Shown here: in pieces, positions 47,501 to 59,280 of the stretch
How positions within the stretch are numbered: the first letter of the stretch is position 1
Layout: the number at the start of each line of letters is the position of its first letter
Assembly (NCBI GenBank): GCA_003993805.1
Contig: RSEF01000005.1
Location: forward strand, 21,879,682 to 21,943,681
DNA length: 64,000 nt
Direction of reading: 5' to 3'
DNA from: Himantopus leucocephalus
Lineage: Eukaryota; Chordata; Aves; Charadriiformes; Recurvirostridae
Translations under genes and position numbers: made by a program
The notes under the pieces: model-generated
The model's database searches: none
What the model was told of the DNA's origin: nothing
The model's input: the letters and a program-made list of their open reading frames with translations, nothing else

Positions 47501-49360
47501 GTAAAACAACAGTAAAGAGAAAAACAAGGGATGGGGACTAGGAAAGGGATCATGGAAGCAGACATTGCCATCAAGTAAGCTGCGCGTAACTGTTGACTGA
47601 GTACACAGAAATCAATAAACTGAGTATTAGCTACTTTGAGCATTCAACTTAATTTTCTCATCACTTGAGAGACATTATATCAGTGAAACAGGGTCACCAT
47701 AGAAAAATCACCTAATGAATCATTAGCATAATCTAATTTAGAAAAAACTTTTTCCCAAGCAAGAAAAAAAAATTTCCATGACTTTTCAAGAGAAAAGATG
47801 CTATAGCATAGCAGAAGATTAGGGAGTATAAATACAGTAGTGAAATGGCTGCTGCTGAGGTGTATGAATTAGTGGGAGAGAAGAAAGCAGGAGTGGAATT
47901 TGGTATTGTTTTCATCTCCCAAGCAATCCTGTAATTTCATAGCAATGGTGTAAACCACTACTTTGAAGTGGTGGGAGGAAAGGTCCCTTTAGTTTTGTAG
48001 AAGGAAAGGAGGTGGGAAGGAAGGGACAGTCCCTTCATTCAGGATCCCAGAATTGCTTTGTTGGAAATGCACAATTCAAATTACTTGCATTTGAAGGTCA
48101 AACTTGGTACCATGCATAAGCAGTGAAACTCAGATTGTTCATTAAAACCTTCCATTCCTTTCAACTATAAAAACTCAAAATTAATATATCTACTAAATTA
48201 AATCTGATGTGGTTTAAAATGGGAGCCAATCTGTTCTCAATTCTGCAATCATTCATTGCTCCTATTTTATTAAACCAAAAGACAGAACAAGCTTAAAATG
48301 CATTAACTTAGTTAAACAAAGCCTGATTTTATGATGCAAATGTCAGTCTTCACAGTTCAGTAAGTTCTTTTAAATGTTATACGACTTGTCTAACGTTACT
48401 TCAGCTGACAGGTTTTTTTATAGGTTTTTTTTCAGTATTTATCAGGGTCCCTGCTTCTACCACCCACAGCTATGCTGATCCAAACATTATCTGAAGTTAT
48501 GCACATTTTCCCCACGAGGAGCTCCTACTCTGCGGGTTGACACACATCGTATTCAGAGGAGACATCCTGCACAGCCCTCATGGAGAACATTTTACTCCAA
48601 AAACATCAAATGGAGATACATACATACATACTAGGTACAACCACACACCTACATTTTAAGTCATTATATGTCAACTGCTCCACGTATTTGTTTCCCACCT
48701 GGGAACTAAGACACCATGAATTACATCACCTTCCTCCTCATTCTCTTCATTACTTGAGGGGAAAAAAACTGATACCTAGATTAACTTGCCTGATTTTTTA
48801 CTTGCTCAAAACAAGCAAGCTAATGAATTAGTTAATGTTATGAAAAAAATCTGTTTAAATTACAAGGAGAATATATAAAAACAATGAAGAAATGAATTAT
48901 TCAAAGGTAGTGAGTCATATAAACCAAATACTGTACTTTAGGGACACTGTCACAGGAACTGAGTCATAAAAACTTCAGGCAGACATACAACTCCAGGTAT
49001 TGGTAAGGGAAATGAAAAACCTGCCCCATTTAAATGCTGATAATCCCTGTGAGAATGTATTTAAAGCAACTCCTAATTAAGTAAGAGATGCTTCCATTTT
49101 CAACCATACTTTAACCCTTGCAACACATAACACACACTTTGTTCAGTAACACAAGAGTTCAACTGATGTAATTCATTTCTCTTCTGCTGAAAGACATGCA
49201 GACGGATTTAACTTTGCTATAACACAAGTAATAAAAGAGGAGACTATACTAAATAAGGTTAGCGTGAAGCAGGATTCAATGCCTTACCTACGCTACAGCC
49301 TAGCGTAAGCAAGCAGTGCACAGATTATTTTAAATCACACATGAAGTTTATTATGCTATT
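44556..49360. other. Unique AT-rich DNA, no gene seen
   Basis: About 4.8 kb with short unrelated frames (46606-46851, 46841-47134, 48580-48831). A slightly GC-richer patch lies at 45820-46020. A short ATAC tract occurs at 48616-48631. Nothing else recognised. Confidence 0.45.
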
Positions 49361-49566
49361 TCATAGAATCATAGAATTGTCTAGGTTGGAAGGGACCTTT
49401 AAGATCATCAAGTCCAACCATTAATATAACACTGCCAAGTTCACCACTAAATCCCATCCCTAAGCACCATGTCTACCCTTCTTTTAAATACCTCCACGGA
49501 TGGAGACTCCACCACTTCCCTCAGCAGCCTGTTCCAATGCTTAACAATCCTTTCTGTGAAGAACTT
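49361..49566 (-). mobile_element. CR1 LINE 3' end, minus strand, cut by gap
   Basis: Starts TCATAGAATCATAGAATTG, then 'ctaggttggaagggaccttt', 'cactgccaagttcaccacta' and 'gcagcctgttccaatgctta'. The minus frame gives the CR1 ORF2 end ([19 protein letters not shown]). It is a different CR1 subfamily from the right-hand copy. Its 5' side runs into the gap. Confidence 0.95.
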
Positions 49567-49666
49567 NNNNNNNNNNNNNNNNNNNNNNNNNNNNNNNNNN
49601 NNNNNNNNNNNNNNNNNNNNNNNNNNNNNNNNNNNNNNNNNNNNNNNNNNNNNNNNNNNNNNNNNN
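49567..49666. other. Assembly gap, 100 N
   Basis: Exactly 100 Ns between two oppositely oriented CR1 ends. Size is a placeholder. Open frames running through it are artefacts. Confidence 0.95.
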
Positions 49667-49809
49667 AGAAGCTGTGGATGCCCCATCCCTGGAAGCATTC
49701 AAGGCCAGGCAGGATGGGGTTTTGAGCAACCTGGTCTAGTGCTAGGTGTCCCTGGCCATTGCAGGGGGATTGCAATGAGATGATCTTTAAGGTCGCTGTC
49801 TTTAAGGTC
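49667..49809 (+). mobile_element. CR1 LINE 3' end, plus strand, cut by gap
   Basis: Begins 'agaagctgtggatgccccat', continues 'ttcaaggccaggcaggatgg', 'ttgagcaacctggtctagtg' and 'gatgatctttaaggtc'. The expected CCTTCCAACC and ATTCTATGA tail are missing; instead TCTTTAAGGTC is repeated (49784-49794, 49799-49809). Its 5' side faces the gap and the other CR1. Confidence 0.9.
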
Positions 49810-52800
49810 ATCTATTCAATGCCCTTGTTTCTGATCCATTAATAGTTAGGTCATGGTTGACTTTACTTCTAAGGTTCAGTGTTTTTTCATCCATAAGATC
49901 AACATAAAAGACACAGAGCTGACCTAAATCAAGGTTTTTTCATGCAATACTTTAGTTGTGTATCTTCACATTGTCATTACATAGCATGTGGAAATGTTGA
50001 ATGCTGACCCTGTTTGCTTTTTACACATAATATTATCTTCAAAATGTTTTCTTTATTGTATTTTGAGTACCTATGATTTAAAGTTCAATTTTAACATTAT
50101 CAGAGTAGCTTTCCTACAGCTATGGGATCTCCCTACATTTTTAATGTAAGCTATTCATCAGCATTTTTATAATTAGGAAAAATGTTCCAAGGAGCTAATA
50201 AGAGCAAGACAATACATTATCACGTATCTTGATCTGACATTACACAACAGAGCATCATTAAGAAAAGCGAACGAGATAGGAAGAGAAAGATCAAAGTGAC
50301 AACAGCAAGATGATTCTCAAAGGCTGCAATGCTCATGCAAAATTGTTCTCAATTGTTAACTTTTTTCTTTAGCTTTCCTGCTATTGACTAACCAACAGAA
50401 CAAAGTTTTTAGAAATGCAGGATTGTGATAAATCAATTTAGCATCAAGTTTTAAGCTTCAGGGTGCACTAGGCAGGACACAATGAGTCACTGCAGTAGAG
50501 CAAAAGCAGAGAAAAAAAATTGTAAAATGGAATCAGAGCTAGACTAAAACAAGATAAGAGAGAACAAGGATAAGAGTCTGAATTAATTCTAATGGTATAA
50601 TTACTGAGCTAGACACATAACTTGGTCTTTATTACACTATAGTCTAGAAATTTCTATACTAAGCTGAGTTGTACCAGACATATCTAAAAGAAAAATACAA
50701 CTTCTGGAAATAGTGCAATTTACTGCCAGAGGGGACAGCTTACACTACTGGAACAAAAGAAGTTAAAGATCAGAATTAGAGAGTTGTACTTATAAGTATT
50801 CTCATAGTTTTAATACACTGGTGTGGGAATAAACCAAAAGGCCTCCACGAAGTGGTAAAACTTAAATCTCTATCATTGCAGAGTATTGAAGAACTGAGTG
50901 AAGTGGGTGTGGACTGTCTCCTCCTTTAAGTCATCAGGTCTTAAGCAGAAATTAGATAGTAAATTTCTGCTAGCATTACACACATTTTCTTCTCTGATTT
51001 GCTGCTTTCATTCATCTTGCTGCTCTCTATAAAGATGCAAAGTATAAACATTCATGTCAGATCTGGAAACAGACCATGTAGCTTTCCTTCTTAGTTAGAA
51101 AAGGATCAAACATGAAATAGTGCTACAGACAACTTTTGAAAATGAAATACATGACACTTCAGTGAAGACTAAAATAATCATACATTTAAGTCCTGAAAAT
51201 GAACTCCTTGACTTATAAAGAAACACAAAAGGAGAAAACCACTTCAATACATACCCTTAAAAATCTTACACTTAGTGGTCTCTCCTCCCACAGGAAAGGT
51301 AAATACCATTGCTAATCTTAACAGTTGCTAAACACTTCACAGGATCAGATCCTAGGAAGTTACAAATTCATATGCAGTAAGACAGCTGGAGATACATGTA
51401 GTTTTCCACAGAATAACAATGAACAATGTCAAGAAGTCAGGTTATGTATTTTAGCAGCTACCATTAAGCTGTGATAAACCGGGTATCTAATAAATATCTG
51501 ACTTTAGAAAATGCTGTTAGAAGGCATCTAATGTTAGAGAGGAAGATATCACAAAAATCTTGCAGATACTTCTTGAGCTTTTCAATAGAGTTTCCATTTA
51601 TGCAGATACTTGAAATATAAGTACAGGAAAAATATAGTTATCAGACTTCAGTGTTTACGTGCTAATCTGGATTTGATACTGTTAAAATTTCAAAGTCTTT
51701 CCTCTAGCCTGACCTGAGAATTGGAAGAGTTGCATTCAAATCATAACTAGAATTATCACCCATTCTAAACAAAATCAGATTGAGTTGTCTAAACAATTTT
51801 TACTGACAATTCTTTTTTGCCTGGACTCCAGAACTTCAGATTTTCAAGATCCTCTTTCATTCTCTAACTCACAGTAATGACCAGTATTCACACACAGAAC
51901 TCAAGTTCATGACTGGTGCAGTAAGTTTGACTGATTAATTTTAAAAAATATTTTGTCTGTGGTTTTTTGGTTGGTTGGGGTTTTGTCTGTTTGTTTGTTT
52001 TTTAAGTATAGCAAGAAACAATTTTAAAATTTGCCTAAAGAAAGCATTCTAGGTATTTTCCATGAAGTTATTACATAGCCTTGGCAAATTTCCCGTCAAG
52101 GCTGTTGGAGCATGAATCAAACCTAAGATTGACCCAAGAACATTGCATCACCTACACCAAATCAAAGAACCAGTTCTAGATGGGAAGATTTGATTAAAAG
52201 CACTCAGACTTAATGTACAATCTTGGGAATCTGCCACACTAACACCTGGAAATTAAATCATGTGAGAAGCAGCTTTGTGCCTGACATCCAAATATCTTAA
52301 ATCCTTCTTGGCTCCTTATCAAGCATAATCACTTTCACTGAGAAACATATATATAAAAGCTCAAATCTCTCTATTGCAGGGCAAATGATTTCTTAAAGCC
52401 TTATATAGTAAGAGGTATTGTGTCTAATGAGGCATTGCACATTAGACTAGCTCCCTGTAAAGAAGTGTTTGGCAGAAATCAGGGTTTTGGAAACGAAAAC
52501 TCAGAAGAAATTTTCTGCCTTCCTTATGCTACCTCCCATCCTTAAGATAGCAGGTAGTGGCAACTCCAAAGTCTTTCAGAAATAAATTTACACTCAAATA
52601 TTTATTTTCATTCTGTAGTTTAAGATATTGCTAAAATAACTGCATACAACAAATGGCAGGATTATATTTTTGTTGATGATTTACTTTTGTTTCTTCATTA
52701 GATAAAAGAAGTTTCCCCCTTCCCTTTTGGATCTATTGAGATATTTATCATTTCAGTTCCCCTCCACTCAGTTTCATTGCTCAACAGATTGTTCTTCCTT

Positions 52801-53210
52801 CCCTGTCTCATTCAATTTACATGATTTTTAGACTGCAATTACTGTTCCAAGCCTTTAACTGGTGGCTTACGAGATCAGCATATCTTGTAATTGAAACAAT
52901 TCTGTAACAAGACAGATTTTAACTTTCCAAAACAAAAGTGGAACAGGTTATAAATGATTAAAGGCAAGGTCTGTTATACTAGCATATTTTAGTCTGTATT
53001 ACAAAAACAAGTTTGAGATCTGTGGGTTTTTTCCCATTAGACTTTCCATTAGGCTTTTCAGACCTAAGCGTGCACAAGTGTGTCTCCTTTCACTCAGTGA
53101 GATATACATGATCAGCACTTGGTATGACAGTCCCCTCTGCAAAACAAAAGTGATATTCTCATGGTTTGTATCAGAATCTCTTGCATTTCTTTTCCTAGCT
53201 TAATATAAAA
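49810..53210. other. Unique AT-rich DNA, no gene seen
   Basis: About 3.4 kb with no supportable gene. A T/G-rich tract with TTGG and TTTG repeats lies at 51958-52004. Confidence 0.45.
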
Positions 53211-53230
53211 GTGTGTGTGTGTGTATATAT
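53211..53230 (+). repeat. (GT)n/(AT)n microsatellite
   Basis: GT repeated seven times followed by ATATAT. Confidence 0.8.
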
Positions 53231-54398
53231 AACATGCCCATTTAGTAACTAAGCAGACTTTGAATCCCTTTGCTCTGTTTTAAAGACTTGTTGTCTGCTT
53301 TTAAGCCACGAGCATGTACTACTGTTAGCAGGGACAAATAAATTGGTTACATTGTGTACTGGGACTCAAGTGTTTCAAGATGCGGTAGTTCACCTGCACG
53401 CTCTGTTACTCCTCAGTTACGTTATTTCTCGTATGCATGAATTGTATTTTTTGTGTGGTTTCATCTAGCCGGACAATGCCAGGCAAGTACAAACCTCTTC
53501 TTTTATTTTCCCCGGATAAAATATATGCAAACCTTTTCTTCACTATACAATAACTATTCAATTATACCTTTCCAAGGCCTGCAAAGCAATTTTTTTAAGG
53601 ACCCCCAGGATGGAACAACAAAACATCTTTATGCATCCTGGTGTTTGTATACCATCTTTACAATCAGTAACCTGAGGAATTAAATCTACCTGTACCCTAA
53701 GAAGACAAAAAAATAATAATGAGCTGTGACACAGGAACAGAACATCTGAGAAATCGGTGAGGTCTAGCAACAAGTTTACTTATAGTCCAGACTGAAGTTC
53801 AACATTTGAGTAATTCTGCAATGAGTGCTCGGTGGGTTTGTATTTCTGAAATACAGCATCATAGCATCCTCTCAGTAAGGCAAAAACAACTGAAAATGCA
53901 AAGTATCTCAGAACTAGGTATTATCAGAATCAAATATACTTTTAAATTAAAATCAATTTACAATAGCCACAGAATGAAAAACTCTTTAAATCTTTATGAA
54001 TTATCCTCCCATTCCTGGGGAGTTTGAAACCTAGTGAATCTTTTAGATTTATCATCATTTTATTTAGATGTTTTGTTTTTATATTTATATCTAAGTTTGT
54101 TTTGTTCTTAGTAGCAGGTGTTATTCTGAGAACACAAAAAACAAGGACAGTGACATCCACCCCAGGCATTTCTCATTTGTGCCAAACAAGGAAAAATCCA
54201 GAGTCTTCCTGCTCATGAATGCAGAGATACCTACAACCACGTAGTCTTGGATAAACTGGCAGCTGCCCGATTCAAATCACTGCCTTGCCTTAGAGTCAGC
54301 AAGAAGAAAGCAGGGAAATGACAGTTATACTTATTAATGAAAGTCACATGAGGCCTCCTTTGGTCCAGTGGAAAAACAATGAAGCTACATGCACAATT
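53231..54398. other. Unique DNA, no gene seen
   Basis: Only short overlapping frames (53453-53683, 53806-54027, 53942-54169) without recognisable features. Confidence 0.4.
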
Positions 54399-54473
54399 TA
54401 AAAAAAGAAAACAAAACAAAGAAAAAAAAAACAAACGAACCCACACCAAAAAAAAAAAAAACCACCCACAAAG
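54399..54473 (+). repeat. A-rich low-complexity tract
   Basis: Mostly A with scattered C and G, including A-runs of 10-13. The minus-strand frame across it (54231-54488) is Phe-rich for this reason and is not a gene. Confidence 0.85.
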
Positions 54474-56089
54474 AGAAGATAGGTTCATATTGGAATGATT
54501 AAGTTTAGACTCAAAGAACGTTTAACATGCTGTCACTTTTAATATCAGTACTTTCTTCTGTTATGTGTAATATATATTATAAAATGCTTCCATGTTAGTC
54601 ATATGAATGTTATCACCTAACATACCTCTCCTCCACCTTTTTTAGTAGTTGAGGTGATAACGTTTAATTTTTCTTTTGCTTGTGTGTGTGCAAAGGGCAA
54701 CCAAATACAAGACACAAAAGCACAATGTGATCCATGGGTATTTATGGTAGTACATGGTCTGTAATTTATCCTAATAAAATTACTACAACACAGAATAGAA
54801 TTAACAAGGTTGAGGGTAATTGAGCTGATATGTCATTGTGTAGTAATTTTAAAAAGGTTTTTAAAACAGTGAATAGCCTGTTCAAGAGGTTCACACTTGA
54901 ATCTTCTACAAGAGAGAGACATAACTGAACACCTTTTCAAGGGTTTTGTTTTGGAGTTGCTGCACTTGGGAAATATGGGGGTCTCCCCCTCCTTTCAAAG
55001 ACACAAGATAACACAAGAGTAGCTTCTTTTTCTTCCCTCTTCTCCTCTTTTCTAGAATATACAGTCTTACATTCTACTTTTCCAATCTGATTTCTAAGCA
55101 CTCAGCCAGAGGACCTAGTGCCAGGATAAGTGGCTTGTGTCTAATGTTGGTCAGCAGGGACACGAAAATAAGAAGTCCGGCAGCTGTTGCAGGACCACAC
55201 AGAAATTGTTTTAGCTCCTGTACAGTAGTAAAGATTGGTACACTCACTAGTTTTTTATGGGAAGTTACCTTAATTCTAGATTTATACACCAGAAATAGTA
55301 AGATTTTAATCTATTTTTATTTGGAAAGACAAGAAAGAATTTTACTTGCGTGGCATATTCCATTACTGACTTGACAGCATCCATCAAATCCAAAGCATCA
55401 GTTAAATGTCTCTTAAAAATAATATTAAAACAGCTTACCATTCAAAATATTTTCATACAGTTTGTGGAAGGCTAATGTGGAAGTGGCAACTGAATGGAAT
55501 ATTATAGTGGAATTGTTTGTGCAACACAAAGAATGATGGTCAAACTTAAGATGAGAAATTTATGTTCTTGCTTCATAGAAGACTGTCACATAAAAGTCAT
55601 CCCACTGCTATATTCAAAATCCTGACCAGACAACCCACAGAAAAGTCACTCACTCTTTTAATTTCTCTGTCAAGATTAGTTTTGATAAAACTTTATCACA
55701 GTCTGTGTAAACCCTGTTGGTTCTATCCCTGGTTAGATCCTCACAATAACAATAATAAGATTTTCCAATAACTCTAATGTGGGTTTGTGAACTTAAACAG
55801 AAAATAAACTCATTCATTTCTTTTACAACATCAATGTTACAACTGCTGTCTTCAAATTCTATACCAAATACCCAAAGACTGCCTAGAGAGTTCCATTATT
55901 TTATTATCATGGCTTTGATTTCATCTGTGAGAAAATCCAGTAAACAAATAATTTAGAAATGAAAGACAATTAATTTAAGAAGAATACATGTCCCAAGAAC
56001 AAACCACAATGCAGGCTGCTGAAACAGACTAAATGTGTTTGTCCTTTGGCTTTAAGAGGAGTAACGACACTTGTAATGTCCCAATTATT
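54474..56089. other. Unique DNA, no gene seen
   Basis: No recognised repeat or gene. The 79-codon frame at 55135-55374 has no family features. Confidence 0.4.
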
Positions 56090-56650
56090 TGATATTTAAA
56101 CATGTTCAGAAAGAGCCAACGAAACAAGGGTTTATCCTCAAGGAGAACTGCTGCTCTGCTGAGGAAATGAAGCAAATGAAGGCTTTCAAAGGCAGATGCA
56201 TTTTTGAGGCTGCAGAGCAAGGGCAACTTGCACCCTCCGCCTCCTCGTGCTCAGGGAGAGGTGTGGGAGGTTGACGTTGCAGAAGAATCCTGAGGTTTTA
56301 TTTAACTAATAATTAAAGCCATCAGATTCTATTTGCAAACTGAAAGCATCTTGTTAAAAAGCACGACACGTCCAAGGCTTTATGAAAACATTTTCTTGTA
56401 TTTGCAGCGAGGAGAAGTCAAGTTATCTCAGATTCCCCTGTGCTGAATGAACCAAGTCATTAAACTGGGATTTGCATTGAAAGGCTTTTCACAGGGTTTT
56501 CTGTCAGGCCTTTCAAACAGGAATGAAATGAATGAGGGCCAGCCTACAAATGATGCATTGTTGAATGTATGTGGGAGGAAACAGCGACCATTGTGAGTGC
56601 AGGTGGGAAAGAAAAATGAATAGACAAGGAAGCTCACGGAGACCGAGAAT
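56090..56650. promoter_or_regulatory. Candidate conserved non-coding element
   Basis: A 560-bp stretch of balanced, non-repetitive composition, unlike the AT-rich low-complexity flanks. It holds clustered developmental factor words: CTAATAATTAAAG (homeodomain, about 56306), TTATCT (GATA, reverse), ATTTGCAT (perfect POU octamer, about 56470) and CCTTTCAAA (TCF/LEF-like, about 56509). No frame is coding-like. The call is by texture and motifs only; it has not been aligned to any other genome. Confidence 0.25.
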
Positions 56651-56889
56651 CTCATTATTGATGGACTATGTGCATGTCTTTAATGAAGTTTACCCAATAA
56701 AAGACGGATTTTTCCCCCTGATCTTCCTCTTTAAAAATTAATTACGTTAAAAAATATGCAATGGTGAAACATCTCAAAGATTACATATGCTTCTCTTTCA
56801 TCATTATACTACTAATTAAGATCTAGAAAGACTCTTGTCTTGTACTTCAAGTACCTCAAAGCATTCAAGTATTTCAAAACTCAACCTAA
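56651..56889. other. Unique AT-rich DNA
   Basis: No feature recognised. Confidence 0.35.
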
Positions 56890-57000
56890 TCTTACAGATA
56901 CCCCCTCATTCAGGTGAGGGAACTGAGGCATGAGTTACCAATAGCATGCAAGATGATTGACTTAAAACCTAGTATTTTTTAACTCCAGTCCTTTAACTAA
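56890..57000 (-). repeat. Ancient MIR-like SINE, minus strand
   Basis: 'caggtgagggaactgaggca' followed later by 'cttaaaacctagt' and 'aactccagtcctttaacta' matches the reverse-complemented MIR core and 5' region (GAGGAAACTGAGGCA ... AACCCAGGTCT ... CTAACCACT). Strongly diverged. Confidence 0.6.
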
Positions 57001-59255
57001 GGAATTACACATTAATCTTCATTTTATCTTCTCTGAAGTAGAATGCAACTAATGCCAAAAGTTTAAACAAACAAGAACGAAAACAGAAGCAACAGATGCT
57101 TCTGCATGAAACACCACATGAAAAATATTATGTCCCTATCACAATCTTTTTCTCTGTAAATAGTATCAGATAGTCTTCTGCCATATTCTTCACAGCTGCT
57201 TCATCAGTTTTCTCTACTGTTGTCTGGTGGCAGCTTTTATCCACATTTTTCTCACTGAAAAGGCACTTCTCCAAGTCTCATTTGAAAACACTTCTTTGCC
57301 ATTCTGTTTTCTTCCTCCTGCTTTTGTTTTGCAATGGAACACGCTTAGGCAGTATTTTTGCACTGTAGTTTCTGTATCATCAAATATTAGTCTCTCACCA
57401 TTTAATTTTGCAAGCCTCTATGTGCTACTATTTACAATGAAAATGCTTAATTATACTAATTTTCAACTTCCAAACTCTACCTCCCTTTCCTAAGAATATC
57501 ATTACCTTCACTTGATTCTTAAGAACTACTTAGTTTACTCCTTAACCTCCATGTCACCAGAGATCTTAACTACCTTATAGCTTTTCCTCCAGATTAATAA
57601 CATCAAACAGTGTGGGATCAGGAAGTGATCCCTGATGGGCTGTAGAAGAAATACATCTGCAATAACCTTTTGAGATGATTACGTGTTTCTAACTGAGTCA
57701 ACATGCAGAGGGTTGGTTTTTTATTATTATTATTCTATTTAAAATGTAATAACAGCAGCACCCTAAAATGCCTTACGGCATGTCTACGGACATGTTTCTG
57801 CCATGCAATAAATGTAATACCAAGTCACCTGAGCTACTGCCATCTTTGCACAGAAAGCACCATTATTGCTGCATCAGCACACTGAAACTTGCAAGGAGAG
57901 CTGAACACTTCACAGATCTTTTACTTCCACTAGAAGAACCAACTAGTCCTTGAAATAAAGGGTCTAACCCAAAACTGAAGTCAGGAAGGGAGCGTAGGCT
58001 GCGAGTCTCTCTCGCCCACCTAGAGTATCTAAAGAACCAGGATTCAGACATACCTCTGCATACTTCACGCTTCTCTTAACTTTTTCTTAATTATGAATCT
58101 CATTTGCTGCTGATCATCATGCATTCCAGAGAGATTATGCAAGTCTCATCTGGGACTAACAAATGAACATGAGATTTTAAACCTAAAAAGGTTCAAAGTT
58201 AAAGCACTGTCAGATACACTTGTAATTTAATTAAAAATACAAAGCTAGCTATCTTGACAATGGTTGGTTGTTTTTTTTTTTAATTTTACTCATTGAAATA
58301 ATTACATTACTTTTTACACTTAAGACACAAGTATTAGGTAGGACATTCATCCACTCTTTATTCTTTTTAAATATTGATAAAATACTATTAACCTTCTTCT
58401 GGAATGTCCCGAATGCTCCAAGATTTAAGAAGTACCAGTGTTACAGATGACTTGTCCAGATCAGTCTTAAAATAGCTGCAAGAAGTTCAGTCCAAATACC
58501 TGCTTTGAACTCAAAGGTTAAAAACATTTTGCTTCAACAAATACACTACCTACTAGGAAAGTGGAAAATAATTCCTTGTCAGTTAAATATATAAATCAGT
58601 GCTTTTCCAAAACAAAAGTATAAGACATATTCATCTTCCTGAATTATTGGTAGTACCACTGGTTCCATGTTGTTAGATTTATATCTTCTTATATTTCCTT
58701 TTATCCCTAAGACATAAATTATGTATCTTAATAAATAAGCATGTAATACATATATTTTAAACACAATTTCTATACATCACCCTTCTATTTATTACCCTAA
58801 GATACCTCTTTGTGTCATTTTATATTATCATCTGTAGCTCCTAAAAAACTAAATAAGTACAAGTACTTTAAGATCTTTTTTTAAAAAAAGTTTCATTTTC
58901 CCAACAAACTATTTGTTTTAATACATGGAGCACAATTTTTAAGACCATAATTATAAAACATTCTGAAAACAGTTCCCAAGCATCAGTTAGCCTTCTCTCC
59001 AAATGGCATCTCATAGTTCAGGAATCTCACCTGTTTTCAACTGTTCCTAAGCTGCATTGAAAACCTGACATGGTTTGTATTGGTTTGGAGTTCTCTTTTT
59101 GCACGTAAGTCATAATCCTATTGTATCATGTAATTTTTAGTTCTGTCATGTTTTATGCTGTCAGATTTCTGCCCAATATAAAACTCCCTACATAGTTTGT
59201 AAGGTTTTTGAACATGGAATTTGTCATCTATAGAAGTGCTAAAGTTGTTTGAGTT
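57001..59255. other. Unique AT-rich DNA, no gene seen
   Basis: Short frames only (57227-57493, 57703-57953, 58268-58450), hydrophobic because of T-rich composition. No repeat recognised. Confidence 0.45.
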
Positions 59256-59280
59256 GGGGGGGTGAGGGGGTGGGCAGGGG
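59256..59280 (+). repeat. G-rich tract with G-quadruplex potential
   Basis: Runs of G7, G5, G3 and G4 separated by TGA, T and CA loops satisfy the four-run quadruplex pattern. Confidence 0.75.

Noticed and set aside
49447..49811. Open frames passing through the N block
   Set aside because: They are artefacts of reading Ns as open codons; only the CR1 C-terminal piece is real.
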